From Glaciecola sp034112105 (lineage in GTDB: Bacteria > Pseudomonadota > Gammaproteobacteria > Enterobacterales > Alteromonadaceae): 64,000 nucleotides of DNA. The notes under the pieces are model-generated. The model ran no database searches, was not told the DNA's origin, and saw nothing but the letters and a program-made list of their open reading frames with translations. Where the stretch lies: assembly GCA_034112105.1 (NCBI GenBank), contig JAWUVZ010000125.1, positions 15,364-79,363 of the forward strand, in the 5' to 3' direction. This document shows, piece after piece, positions 34,239 to 43,884 of the stretch. Within the stretch, counting starts at the first letter, position 1. Each line of letters starts with the position of its first letter. Both the position numbers and the translations under genes were made by a program.

Positions 34239-35558
34239 ATGGCATTGTCCGATACGGAAAGCATCCGTCTATTTAGGAGTTCAGCCCCCTATATAAACGC
34301 ACATCGCGGTAAAACCTTCGTGATAATGTTTGGAGGCGAAGCTATTGAAGATCCTAATTTCCCTAGGATAATTCAAGATATCGCGCTACTCAATAGCCTT
34401 GGTGTAAGGCTTATTCTCGTGCATGGTGCCCGACCGCAAATTGATCAGCGTCTTAAACTTCGTCATAAGAAATCGAAGTTTAAGAACCGCATCAGGATCA
34501 CCGATAAAGAAAGCTTAGAATGTGTGAAGGACGCGGCAGGCTCTCTGCGCAGCCAAATTGAAGCTTTGCTTACTATGGGGTTACCTAACTCTCCTATGCA
34601 TGGCTCGCAAATTAGAGTCTGCTCGGGCAACTTAGTGGTCGCTAGACCTTTAGGTGTAAAAGAGGGCATCGACTATGAAAATACCGGCTTAGTGCGTCGT
34701 GTCGATGTGCAAGGTATAAACGATCACCTCTCGGATGGCTCAATTGTATTGCTGTCGCCAATGGGCTATTCACCTACCGGCGAAATTTTTAATTTGTCGC
34801 ATGAAGACGTCGCTACACAAGCCGCAATCGCGATGAAGGCGGACAAAATTATTACGCTCTCAGAGCGAGATGGTATTTTTGATAAGTCCGGAAAGTTACT
34901 GCGAACTACAGAATTAAACCTGCTGAAGAAAGAGTTAGCCGCTGATAATATTGACGCCGAAAAAACCTGTTTAACAGCTATGATATCTTCTGTCGAAGCC
35001 GGAGTTACACGTGCACATTGTGTCAATTATCATACCGATGGCTCGTTACTGAGAGAATTATTTACGCGAGATGGTGCAGGCTCACTAGTATTACAAAATC
35101 ACTATGAACAACTGAGAACGGCGACGATAGACGATGTTGGCGGCATTTTAAAGCTAATAAAACCATTGGAAGAAAGTGGGGCTCTGGTAAAACGCTCACG
35201 AGAGCGATTAGAAAATGAGATTGGCTTATTTACTGTCATTGTTCGCGATGGAATGATTATCGCCTGTGCTGCTTTATATATGTACAGAAGCGACGCGTGT
35301 GGAGAGTTAGCCTGCGTTGCAACACATCACGATTATCGAGGGGGGAACAGAGGTGAGAGACTACTTGATGAAATTCGTAAAAAAGCTATTCTGAGTGGTC
35401 TTGAGCGTATTTTTGTTCTAACAACAGTGACTGGTCATTGGTTTTTAGAGCAAGGCTTTGAAGAAAAAACAATTGAAGCATTACCATCCTCTAAACAAGA
35501 GATGTATAACTTTACCCGCAATAGTAAAGTTTTCATGTTGTCGTTATTTGTGAATTAA
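34239..35558 (+). CDS. argA: Amino-acid N-acetyltransferase (N-acetylglutamate synthase)
   Basis: ArgA starts arginine synthesis by acetylating glutamate and is the usual target of arginine feedback. The 439-residue protein has an N-terminal amino-acid-kinase-like regulatory domain (about 20-285, LVHGARPQIDQRL) and a C-terminal GNAT domain (about 295-439, with VATHHDYRGGNRGERLLDEI as the acetyl-CoA loop and HWFLEQGFEE). Length and layout match E. coli ArgA (443). It is the last gene of the cluster, 41 bases after argH. A linear pathway implies that an argE gene lies elsewhere. Confidence 0.97.
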   Translation: MALSDTESIRLFRSSAPYINAHRGKTFVIMFGGEAIEDPNFPRIIQDIALLNSLGVRLILVHGARPQIDQRLKLRHKKSKFKNRIRITDKESLECVKDAAGSLRSQIEALLTMGLPNSPMHGSQIRVCSGNLVVARPLGVKEGIDYENTGLVRRVDVQGINDHLSDGSIVLLSPMGYSPTGEIFNLSHEDVATQAAIAMKADKIITLSERDGIFDKSGKLLRTTELNLLKKELAADNIDAEKTCLTAMISSVEAGVTRAHCVNYHTDGSLLRELFTRDGAGSLVLQNHYEQLRTATIDDVGGILKLIKPLEESGALVKRSRERLENEIGLFTVIVRDGMIIACAALYMYRSDACGELACVATHHDYRGGNRGERLLDEIRKKAILSGLERIFVLTTVTGHWFLEQGFEEKTIEALPSSKQEMYNFTRNSKVFMLSLFVN

Positions 35559-35620
35559 CTCGTCATTAGGAATCTCTCAAGATCTTAATCACTTTTTACA
35601 CTAAACGTAGCTAACCCAGA

Positions 35621-35650
35621 ACCTGTCGCACATATTTATGTGCGACAGGT
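35621..35650. terminator. Perfect 14-bp hairpin after the arg operon
   Basis: ACCTGTCGCACATA (35621-35634) and its exact complement (35637-35650) flank a 2-base gap. A second small GCCC/GGGC pair follows (35653-35670) with TTTTT in its loop. The position 60 bases after argA fits termination, though the T run is not directly behind the main stem. Confidence 0.6.
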
Positions 35651-35712
35651 TTGCCCTACCCTTTTTGGGCATCAGTCAATCCGCCTAAAATAATGTTCAA
35701 TAATTCATCAGT

Positions 35713-35776
35713 AAATTAAAGAATTAAAGAATTAAAGAATTAAAGAATTAAAGAATTAAAGAATTAAAGAATTAAA
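35713..35776 (+). repeat. Octanucleotide tandem repeat GAATTAAA, about eight copies
   Basis: Seven perfect GAATTAAA units (35721-35776) follow one unit with a single change (AAATTAAA, 35713-35720). The array sits between the arg-operon hairpin and the DUF3718 gene, about 210 bases before its start. Short-unit arrays like this change copy number by slipped-strand mispairing. The rest of 35777-35984 is AT-rich and shows no gene. Confidence 0.95.
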
Positions 35777-35984
35777 CATAGTGGTCAAAAACACTAAAAA
35801 GTAGTAAACAATTTAATTTTTGTGGCAACATCGTATTTTAAGAATAAGTCACATCCCCTTAAAAAATCTTAATGTATTGAAATATATAAGAAAAGTAATG
35901 TTGGCATTCGCATTGCTACCTATGAATTAGGCGTGTTGAGAGCAGCCTATACATAGTACTCAATCAATATTAAGGAATCAAAAA

Positions 35985-36305
35985 ATGAAATTATTAACTA
36001 AAATTACGGCAATTAGCATTCTGACGTTAAGTGCATTTGGTATTGTTAAAGCCGAGTCAGTCGTAGTAGCTACAGACAATTATATAACGTCTAAATTGTG
36101 CGCAGCTGCAGCGCAAGGTAATAAAGCAAAATTAGCTAGAGAAATGAAAACAGCGCATCTATCCAAAGATTTTGTCACCGAAGAAGTTAAATGTAATGAC
36201 CTCAGCTTTATTGCATTCGTTGAGCAATTTGGTACCAAAGTAGTTGAAATTAATGGTTACGTAACTAACGGTAAATATACAAAAGAACCAAAATCGTCAA
36301 CTTAG
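35985..36305 (+). CDS. DUF3718-family small exported protein
   Basis: The 106 residues have a clear signal peptide (MKLLTKITAISILTLSAFG, cleavage after VKA). The mature domain resembles the DUF3718 family of Alteromonadales and relatives, with the pattern KLCAAAAQGNKAKL and VKCNDLSFIAFVEQFG. Two cysteines (about 38 and 74) could form a disulfide. The ribosome site is AAGGAATC. Function is unknown. It is a single gene between the repeat array and the terminator shared with maeA. Confidence 0.75.
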   Translation: MKLLTKITAISILTLSAFGIVKAESVVVATDNYITSKLCAAAAQGNKAKLAREMKTAHLSKDFVTEEVKCNDLSFIAFVEQFGTKVVEINGYVTNGKYTKEPKSST

Positions 36306-36348
36306 CTCCTCATTAATGGATGCTAACAAGATAAGACTTTTTTTAACA

Positions 36349-36385
36349 AAAATGCCTGTTTGCGATCAACACATACAGGCATTTT
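36349..36385. terminator. Bidirectional terminator between the DUF3718 gene and maeA
   Basis: AAAATGCCTGT (36349-36359) pairs perfectly with ACAGGCATTTT (36375-36385) around a 15-base loop. A and T runs on the outer sides give U tracts on both strands. Confidence 0.8.
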
Positions 36386-36407
36386 ATAAATGTAAAAATT
36401 AATTAAA

Positions 36408-38102
36408 TTAGATACTTACACGTTTATATGTTCGATATTCAGGTTTCCAAAAATTACTTTCAATACGTTGCTCTAACATATCATCTGGTATAGGTAATGC
36501 TAGTCCTTGTTCCATGGCTATTTTTGCTACTGCAAATGCGATTTTACGACTCAGATTTCCGATTTCTGTCAGAGGTGGCAACAATTCACCATTCGGATCA
36601 TTGACCATCGGTGAAGCGTCTGCAAGTGCATTGCTGGCTGCCATTAGCATTTCATCACTGATGAGGCGGGCTTTAGCAGCAATAACACCCAAACCTATGC
36701 CAGGGAATATATAACTGTTGTTACACTGAGCAATTGGGTAAATCCTATCGTTGTACTCTACAGGCTTGAACGGACTTCCTGTAGCAATTACTACGTTACC
36801 GTCAGTCCATTCAATGACTTGCTCCGGTCTTGCTTCAACTTGACGAGACGGGTTACTTAATGGAAAAATAATAGGCTTTTCACTATGTTGTGCCATCGCC
36901 CTTATCACCTGTTCATTAAACAAACCAGGCTGACCTGAAACACCAATCAACACATCGGGTTTGGCGCAGTGGATGACATCTAATAAAGACGCATACTCTC
37001 CACTATAAGACCAATCTTTGAGAACGTCTCTGGGCTGCTGCAATACCTGCTGAAAATCCCGTAATTCTTGCATCCCTTCTGTCAGCAAGCCAAAACGGTC
37101 AATCATAAACACATGTGTCCGTGCTTCTTTATCGCTCAAACCCTCAAATATCATTTGCTGAATAAGCATTTCAGCAATGCCGCAGCCTGCTGAACCAGAG
37201 CCAACAAAAGCGATATTCATATCGGATAACTTCGCACCACGAACTCGGCAAGCGGCTAAAATAGTGCCCAAAGTCACTGCCGCAGTGCCTTGAATGTCAT
37301 CGTTGAAGCAACATACTTCTTCACGATACTTTTGCAATAAGGGCATTGCATTTGGTTGTGCAAAATCTTCAAACTGGATCATGACCTCAGGCCAACGTCT
37401 GCGAGCAGCACAGATAAACATATCTACAAACTCATAGTATTGCTCTTGATTTACTCTTTCATGTCGCGCACCCATGTACATCGGATCATTAAGCAGTTTC
37501 GCGTTATTGGTCCCGACGTCTAACATTACAGGCAAAGTATATGCTGGACTAATACCACCGCACGCGGTGTATAATGATAACTTACCAATGGGAATCCCCA
37601 TGCCTCCGATACCTTGATCGCCTAAGCCAAGTATACGCTCTCCATCAGTCACCACGATGACCTTCACTTTGCGCTTGGTAGCGTTGCGTAAAATATCATC
37701 CATTGAAAAACGTTCTGCATAACTGATAAACAAGCCACGCGAACTGCGATAGATATCAGAAAAACTCTCACATGCATCACCAACCGTAGGCGTATAAATA
37801 ATAGGCATCATCTCTTCAATGTGCGCTTGTAGGAGTCGGTAAAATAGCGTTTCGTTATTGTCTTGAATTGCGCGCAAGTAGATATGCTTATTCAACGGTT
37901 CCTCGAAGCCTTTGTATTGCTTGTAAGCCCTGCTGACCTGCTCTTCTATAGTTTCGTATCGAGGAGGTAGTAACCCAAGTAAATTGAAATTTTTACGTTC
38001 TTTTTCGGTAAATGCACTACCTTTATTCAATAAAGGCGTTTCCAGTAAAGAAGGTCCTGAATGCGGAATATATAGGTGATTGTGCTGACTCTTGTCGCTC
38101 AT
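36408..38102 (-). CDS. maeA: NAD-dependent malic enzyme
   Basis: MaeA oxidatively decarboxylates malate to pyruvate. The 564 residues match E. coli MaeA (565). Visible are IIYTPTVGDAC (about 100-110), the catalytic/substrate segment GLGDQGIGGMGIPIGK (about 157-172, Lys at the end), the metal-binding EDFAQPNA with CFNDDIQGTAAVTLG, and the NAD-binding GSGSAGCGIAEML (about 303-315). Single gene, with mrcA 157 bases upstream on the same strand. Confidence 0.97.
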   Translation of the reverse strand: MSDKSQHNHLYIPHSGPSLLETPLLNKGSAFTEKERKNFNLLGLLPPRYETIEEQVSRAYKQYKGFEEPLNKHIYLRAIQDNNETLFYRLLQAHIEEMMPIIYTPTVGDACESFSDIYRSSRGLFISYAERFSMDDILRNATKRKVKVIVVTDGERILGLGDQGIGGMGIPIGKLSLYTACGGISPAYTLPVMLDVGTNNAKLLNDPMYMGARHERVNQEQYYEFVDMFICAARRRWPEVMIQFEDFAQPNAMPLLQKYREEVCCFNDDIQGTAAVTLGTILAACRVRGAKLSDMNIAFVGSGSAGCGIAEMLIQQMIFEGLSDKEARTHVFMIDRFGLLTEGMQELRDFQQVLQQPRDVLKDWSYSGEYASLLDVIHCAKPDVLIGVSGQPGLFNEQVIRAMAQHSEKPIIFPLSNPSRQVEARPEQVIEWTDGNVVIATGSPFKPVEYNDRIYPIAQCNNSYIFPGIGLGVIAAKARLISDEMLMAASNALADASPMVNDPNGELLPPLTEIGNLSRKIAFAVAKIAMEQGLALPIPDDMLEQRIESNFWKPEYRTYKRVSI

Positions 38103-38259
38103 TCGTAAATTCTCTTTTCTGCCTGATGTATCAGTGATTAATTGTTTTACTATTGACTACTTTGGGCTTCTTAATCTTCACCAATAAACAATATTAATAA
38201 AGAGTCAGACGCGTCAGTAAAGGATATTATTCAGAAAAACCCGCTACAAACCAAAATAA

Positions 38260-40935
38260 CTAAAATATATCGTCAATTTCGGGTGGTTTAGGTTGATCTT
38301 CATCTATTGGTAATGATAACTCATCATCTACTACATAAGTGGTTGGTTCAGTTCCAACTTTGAAATATTCGAACATTGCAGTCGCATCGGTTCGCCGCGT
38401 TAATTTACCTGTTTTGCTGTCAATTCTAACTCGAACAATACCTTCCGGTATCTTTTTTTGTACTTCAGACTGGTCTTTAAGCACAACGTCCATAAATCGA
38501 ATCCAGGCTGGTTGAGCCCCTTTGGCACCATCCTCAACACCAATTACCGCGTTACCAATCCAATTAAATTTTTCTGGATTTTTGTTGACTAGATTTTGGT
38601 TTCGTGAGACTCGACCTAATTGACGAGATGCATCATCAAACCCAACCCATGCTGTTGCGACTAAGTTGCCAGCGAAGCCACTAAACCAAGTATCTTTTGA
38701 ATCATTTGTCGTCCCTGTTTTACCGCCAATATCATCGCGTTGCAGCAAGTTTTTTGCACGCCATCCAGTGCCTAACCAATAGGTTTTGTTATTCCAATTA
38801 CCATTCGCTTTAACAGCTGTGCGCATCATTTCTGTGACCAAAAATGCAGTTTGCGGACTGATGACTTGCTCTGCAGATTGTTTGACGTTATTTTTCTGAC
38901 TACCTTTTACTGCTACTTGACTAAACTCTGCAGCTAACATGGCTTCAATATCAGCCTCATCGGCGGACTGCTTTTGTTGTTGAGCTTCAACATCGCATGG
39001 ATTGCATGCATAAACAGGTTCCGCTTGCCATATTAACTCACGCAGATCATTCTCGATTCGTTCTATAAAGAAGGGACGTACAGCAAAACCACCATTGGCC
39101 AGCACTGCAATGCCAGACACAACCTCCAAAGGCGAATGCGAACCTGAGCCTAAGGACAGAGTTTCATCCCGCGGTATGTCGTCTTTGTCAAATCCAAAAC
39201 GCGAAATATAATCCACCGTATTATCTAAACCAACACCACGTAACAAACGCACCGACACAACGTTTTTAGACATGCCCAACGCAACACGCAAGCGTATTGG
39301 CCCTTCATAAACGGCAGGTGAGTTTTGCGGTCGCCATGCGACGCCAGAAGAGCTATCCCACTGATTAATAGGCGCATCATTAATAATGCTAGCTAGCGTG
39401 TAGCCACTTGCAATAGCACCAGCATAGACAAAGGGCTTTATGTTTGAGCCTACTTGGCGTTTTGCTTGTGTCGCTCGGTTGAATTGGCTTTTATAAAAGC
39501 TGTAGCCACCTACCACCGCCTTTACAGCTCCGTTATTAGGGTCGAGTGCAACCAAAGCTCCAGCTGCGTCAGGAAGTTGTCCTAGTTGCCAAACATCATC
39601 TTGAGGTCGTTTACGGATATATATCAACATCCCTTCTTGAAGAATGTCAGCCGCAAATTCCGGATCGTCACCTTGTGTCTGATCATCTATGTAAGGTCTT
39701 GCCCAATCGAGACCATCCCACACTAATGTGAGCATTCGACCATCAGCCATAACAACGTCTGCCGTTTTGTCTCGCACCGTCATGACCACAGCGGGCAGCA
39801 GTGGATCTATTTCCTGAACACTATTCAGATATGCGGTCACTTTCTCAATAGGCCATGCATTTTTATTGATACGGGCCGCTATTACTTCTTGTATGACGTG
39901 AGCTTCTTCTGAACTATCAATCGTCAGCTCGGGTTTAACACCTGTGCGCACAAGAGGCTCCCAAAGTTGCTCCAAAGCTCCTCTAAAGCCGTGCCTTTCA
40001 TCATAATCATGTAAGTTTTGTATGACCGCTTCTTGTGCGGCTTTTTGAATATCATAAGTTGCTGTTGCATAGACATTAAAGCCACTGGTTTCTGCAATTT
40101 CCTTACCGTAGATGTCAACCATTTCGTTATAAATAAGATCAGCTAAATAAGGGGCATCAAGCGCGAGTTCCGCACCGTGTTTTTTAGCTGATATCGGCGC
40201 TTGCGATGCTTCATCGAATTGTTGTCGATTAATATAACCCTCATCTAACATGCGTAAAAGAACAATACGCCGACGATCTTTTGAGCGTTCAGGTCTGCTT
40301 ATTGGGTTAAGTGCCGAAGGTGCTTGTGGCAATCCGGCTAAAGTAGCAAGCTGAGCCAGATTCAATTCATTTAAATTTTTTCCGTAATACACTTGGGCTG
40401 CTGCACCAAACCCAAAAGCCCGATGCCCTAACTCAACTTTGTTAAGATATAGCTCAAGAATTTCGTCTTTGCTTAATTCCTGCTCCATGTGCAAAGCAAT
40501 AAACAATTCTTTAATTTTACGACTAAATTTCTTTTCTCTGGACAAAAAGAAACCACGCGCCATTTGCATGGTTAATGTGCTAGCTCCCTGCCCTCGTTCT
40601 CCAGTTCTAATCAAGTTTAAGAAGGCACGACCGACACCAATAGGATCGACACCAATATGACTGTAGAAACGGCTATCCTCTGTTGCGATTAAAGCCTGTA
40701 TCAAGGTCTCGGGGACTTCATCAAGAGAAACGGGTATCCTTCTTTTAACCCCATATTGAGATATTAATTTGCCGTCTTGGGTAAATATACGCATAGGAGT
40801 TTGTAATTTAACCTCTCTCAAGATTTCCACACTCGGCAGCCCTGGTTTGAGATAAAAATACATACCTATGATGCTAATGATCGCTAGGAAAAAACCTAAT
40901 ATGGTCAGTAACATGAGTTTCTTTATTAACTTCAC
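38260..40935 (-). CDS. mrcA: Penicillin-binding protein 1A (bifunctional peptidoglycan synthase)
   Basis: The 891-residue PBP1a has an N-terminal anchor (about 7-29), a glycosyltransferase domain with catalytic Glu in IATEDSRFYSH (E86), GASTLTMQMAR and ELYLNKVELG, and a transpeptidase domain. Its catalytic serine is S497 in RQVGSNIKPF (with K500). SKN occurs in GMSKNVVS, and KTGTTNDSKDTW (about 745) is the third motif. An inserted OB-like domain lies between. The C-terminal tail is acidic. The gene is divergent from pilM, the order conserved across gammaproteobacteria. Confidence 0.97.
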   Translation of the reverse strand: MKLIKKLMLLTILGFFLAIISIIGMYFYLKPGLPSVEILREVKLQTPMRIFTQDGKLISQYGVKRRIPVSLDEVPETLIQALIATEDSRFYSHIGVDPIGVGRAFLNLIRTGERGQGASTLTMQMARGFFLSREKKFSRKIKELFIALHMEQELSKDEILELYLNKVELGHRAFGFGAAAQVYYGKNLNELNLAQLATLAGLPQAPSALNPISRPERSKDRRRIVLLRMLDEGYINRQQFDEASQAPISAKKHGAELALDAPYLADLIYNEMVDIYGKEIAETSGFNVYATATYDIQKAAQEAVIQNLHDYDERHGFRGALEQLWEPLVRTGVKPELTIDSSEEAHVIQEVIAARINKNAWPIEKVTAYLNSVQEIDPLLPAVVMTVRDKTADVVMADGRMLTLVWDGLDWARPYIDDQTQGDDPEFAADILQEGMLIYIRKRPQDDVWQLGQLPDAAGALVALDPNNGAVKAVVGGYSFYKSQFNRATQAKRQVGSNIKPFVYAGAIASGYTLASIINDAPINQWDSSSGVAWRPQNSPAVYEGPIRLRVALGMSKNVVSVRLLRGVGLDNTVDYISRFGFDKDDIPRDETLSLGSGSHSPLEVVSGIAVLANGGFAVRPFFIERIENDLRELIWQAEPVYACNPCDVEAQQQKQSADEADIEAMLAAEFSQVAVKGSQKNNVKQSAEQVISPQTAFLVTEMMRTAVKANGNWNNKTYWLGTGWRAKNLLQRDDIGGKTGTTNDSKDTWFSGFAGNLVATAWVGFDDASRQLGRVSRNQNLVNKNPEKFNWIGNAVIGVEDGAKGAQPAWIRFMDVVLKDQSEVQKKIPEGIVRVRIDSKTGKLTRRTDATAMFEYFKVGTEPTTYVVDDELSLPIDEDQPKPPEIDDIF

Positions 40936-41073
40936 TGTGCTGTTTTCACTTTTAATTGTTGGGATTAAATACTCAATTTTTATACTTAGGTGTCGTTAAC
41001 AGAACCATACAATTTAAAAAAATCAGTATTATTTGTACCTATGATACTAGAACTATGACAGAGCTACTATTGA

Positions 41074-42138
41074 ATGAAATCGCTTTTTAAGAAAAAAGCC
41101 CAAAGTATAATTGGGTTAGACATAGGAACCAAGTACGTAAAGGCAGTATGCCTAGATGTTAGCGGTTCTGTGACTAAAGTAAATGCTTTCGCTTGCGAAC
41201 CTATCATTGGTGCCGCATTTAATGAGCGTGAAATAAAAGACTTTGACGCTGTCAGCAAAGCATTAGCGAAAATTAAGCACCACTTGAAGACCAAAAATAA
41301 GAATGTTGCGATAGCTGTGGCCGGCTCATCCGTCTTGAGTAAAGTGGTGTTCATGGATCCAAATCAAACTGACTTTGAATTAGAAAGTCAGATTGAAATA
41401 GAAGCTGATAGCTTAATACCCTACCCGTTAGAAGAAGTTTATTTGGACTTTGAAGAATTGGGTGAAAGCAAAACACACGGCGGAAAAGTAGAAGTTTTAC
41501 TAAGCGCTGCACACAAAGACATGATTGATAGCCGCATTACGTTAGTAAGAGAAGCCCCTTTTGACCCAGTAATCATGGACATCGAAGGATACGCCTTAGG
41601 TAATGCCCTTATCCACTTCGCAACTCACAGAAAAGATTGTCCAACTTGCTGCATTAACGTAGGCGCTAGTTTACTGCAAGTGTGCTTCGTGGAAGATGGC
41701 GAAGTTATTTATAGTAAAGAACACAACTTCGGTATAAATAAATTCATACAAGATTTAGCGGTTATTCACTCGTTAGACATTCAAGAAGTGGAGAATCAAA
41801 TAGCTGACGGTTCAGCACCCGAGTCATGGTTTAAAGATACGTTGCCAATGTTTTTATCTGCATTGCAACAACAAATACAACGCGCTTTGCAAATGTACGC
41901 ATCTACAACGCACAAACAACAGCCTGAAAAAATATTAATTTCTGGTGGTGCCGGCTCACTTCCGACGCTAGTAGAGGAGTTATCAAAAGACTTAGGCATT
42001 AAAGTTGAAGCTTTTAATCCGTTTTCAAATTTAATAATCGGTGAAAACGTTGACGTTGAAAGGTTGAACAAGTTTGCTGCGCAACTGGCAATTGCAGTGG
42101 GCTTAGCAAGTAGGAGTTATTCGCAATGGCACATGTAA
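41074..42138 (+). CDS. pilM: Type IV pilus assembly protein PilM
   Basis: The 354-residue cytoplasmic actin-like ATPase starts FKKKAQSIIGLDIGTKYVKAV (phosphate-1 motif) and carries ISGGAGSLPTLVEEL (about 290-304). Its N-terminal lobe binds the cytoplasmic tail of PilN. The last 13 bases overlap pilN. It is the first gene of pilMNOPQ, with the promoter expected in the 138-base divergent region with mrcA. Confidence 0.96.
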   Translation: MKSLFKKKAQSIIGLDIGTKYVKAVCLDVSGSVTKVNAFACEPIIGAAFNEREIKDFDAVSKALAKIKHHLKTKNKNVAIAVAGSSVLSKVVFMDPNQTDFELESQIEIEADSLIPYPLEEVYLDFEELGESKTHGGKVEVLLSAAHKDMIDSRITLVREAPFDPVIMDIEGYALGNALIHFATHRKDCPTCCINVGASLLQVCFVEDGEVIYSKEHNFGINKFIQDLAVIHSLDIQEVENQIADGSAPESWFKDTLPMFLSALQQQIQRALQMYASTTHKQQPEKILISGGAGSLPTLVEELSKDLGIKVEAFNPFSNLIIGENVDVERLNKFAAQLAIAVGLASRSYSQWHM

Positions 42139-42713
42139 ACTTATTACCGTGGCGCGAAGCTCAGCGTCAGCGCCATAAAAAACAGTATATTACTTCATTG
42201 GTTATCATTTCAATTTCTGTACTTGCCGTATTTTGGCTATTAGGCGAAGTCATTGAACAACAAATTCGCAATCAGGATTCAAGAAATAATTATCTAGAAC
42301 AGCAAATTAGTGTTATCGACACACAAATTGAGCGCATTAAAGACATTCGTAGCTCAAAGGCAGAAATAGCTCAACGCATGGCGCTTATTGAGCAACTGCA
42401 AGTGAGCAAAAATGTATCACCCATTGTATTTGACGAATTAGCACGAATTGTTCCAGCGGGTGTTTCATTTGAGAAAATGTCTCGTAGTGGCAACTTAATA
42501 GAGATTGTGGGAATTAGCGAATCAAACAACCGCCTGTCTGCATTCATGCGAAACCTTGAGCGGTCAGATGTATTTACTAGTGGCGAATTATCTTCAATCA
42601 CAGCTGATGTGAGTACCTCCAATGCAGTAAGTGACTTTAAATTAACGTTCTCTATTACGTCGAAAGTTGCACCAGTTCAAAACACAGAAACGCTTAAAGA
42701 GGGGAGTCAATAA
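42126..42713 (+). CDS. pilN: Type IV pilus inner-membrane assembly protein PilN
   Basis: The 195 residues begin MAHVNLLPWREAQRQRHKK, where the VNLLPWRE stretch is the conserved PilM-binding peptide. One membrane helix follows (about 24-44), then a coiled coil and a ferredoxin-like periplasmic domain. It pairs with PilO in the alignment complex. It overlaps pilM by 13 bases and pilO by one base. Confidence 0.96.
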   Translation: MAHVNLLPWREAQRQRHKKQYITSLVIISISVLAVFWLLGEVIEQQIRNQDSRNNYLEQQISVIDTQIERIKDIRSSKAEIAQRMALIEQLQVSKNVSPIVFDELARIVPAGVSFEKMSRSGNLIEIVGISESNNRLSAFMRNLERSDVFTSGELSSITADVSTSNAVSDFKLTFSITSKVAPVQNTETLKEGSQ

Positions 42714-43330
42714 TGGCTTTTGATTTTTCTAAACTACAGGAAATAAACGATCTTGATTTCGAACAAGTAGCGATTTGGCCAAAGGAAATCAAAACTGTTG
42801 TTGCTATATTTTGTGTGGCAGTAGTCGGTGCTATTTGTTATTACGCTATTATCAGCAGCAAGTTGCCATTGCTGGACAGTTCGAAAAGCAAAGAGATTTC
42901 ACTTAGATCGACATTTGAATCGAAGTATAGAATGGCTGTAAACGTGCAAGCTTATGAAAAACAGCTAGTAAGAATGCAAAGTGATTTTTCATCGATGCTC
43001 AAAACGTTGCCAACCAGCAATGAAACGCCAGGATTGTTGGACGACATTACTTATGTGGGAACCGATGCTGGTCTGTCATTTAAGGTACTTAATTGGCAAC
43101 AAGAAAAACCGAAAGAATTTTATACCGAGTTACCTATTCAACTAGAAGTTGCGGGAACTTACCATGAATTTGGCCTATTCACGTCGAACATCGCCAATCT
43201 TCCTAGAATTGTAACATTGCACGACTTTGATATCACAAACAACAAAGGTATTCTTAGTTTAAAAATGCAAGCAAAAACTTATCGTGCTGCGATAACTCAA
43301 GCCGATATGATTAATAAGGGGCAAGAGTAA
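42713..43330 (+). CDS. pilO: Type IV pilus inner-membrane assembly protein PilO
   Basis: The 205 residues have a single membrane helix (about 25-46), a coiled coil and a periplasmic ferredoxin-like domain (about 95-190). PilO forms heterodimers with PilN and contacts the lipoprotein PilP. One-base overlaps (TAATG) at both ends indicate coupled translation with pilN and pilP. Confidence 0.95.
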   Translation: MAFDFSKLQEINDLDFEQVAIWPKEIKTVVAIFCVAVVGAICYYAIISSKLPLLDSSKSKEISLRSTFESKYRMAVNVQAYEKQLVRMQSDFSSMLKTLPTSNETPGLLDDITYVGTDAGLSFKVLNWQQEKPKEFYTELPIQLEVAGTYHEFGLFTSNIANLPRIVTLHDFDITNNKGILSLKMQAKTYRAAITQADMINKGQE

Positions 43331-43884
43331 TGACAAGAATATTAAGAAAGTATCTTGTGCTTGCGACCTGCGTTGGCTTATCAGCTTGCAGCGCGCAAAT
43401 TGATGATCTAATTGCCTACACCGATAGCGTGAAAGCAAGCACTAATATCAGTATCGAAGATTATCCTGAGTTCAAGCAGTTGCAGCCAGTCAATTATACA
43501 GCGAGCAATATGCGCAGCCCATTTCAAAGGTTACAACAAGGAAATGAAGTAACAAAAAACGTGACTGTTCAAACGGCTAACTGTAGTCAACCAAACCGAC
43601 AGCGCACAAAAGAAAAATTAGAATCATATGGTATCGATGCATTACAGATGGCAGGTGTATTTAGCACTGGCGGACACAAGTGGGTTCTTATTAAAGCCAA
43701 TGATGGCAGTTTACACAAGGCGAAACGAGGCCAGTACATTGGCCTATTTTTCGGTAAAATTATTAACATAACGGATAAAGAAGTGGTTATTGAAGAAATG
43801 ATACCTGACGGTGCTGGTTGCTGGAAAACCAAAACTGCCACATTAACCATGTCATCGGTAGCTGGAGAAAATGATAATGTCTGA
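43330..43884 (+). CDS. pilP: Type IV pilus lipoprotein PilP
   Basis: The 184-residue protein has a lipoprotein signal peptide with the lipobox LSAC (lipidated Cys20). An unstructured N-terminal region binds PilN/PilO (MRSPFQ motif near residue 60). The C-terminal beta domain (about 95-180, GVFSTGGHKWVLIKANDG, KAKRGQYIG) contacts the PilQ secretin. It overlaps the start of pilQ. Confidence 0.95.
   Translation: MTRILRKYLVLATCVGLSACSAQIDDLIAYTDSVKASTNISIEDYPEFKQLQPVNYTASNMRSPFQRLQQGNEVTKNVTVQTANCSQPNRQRTKEKLESYGIDALQMAGVFSTGGHKWVLIKANDGSLHKAKRGQYIGLFFGKIINITDKEVVIEEMIPDGAGCWKTKTATLTMSSVAGENDNV

Noticed and set aside
35713..35776. CRISPR array
   Set aside because: Units are 8 bp with no spacers; it is a simple tandem repeat, and no cas genes are near.
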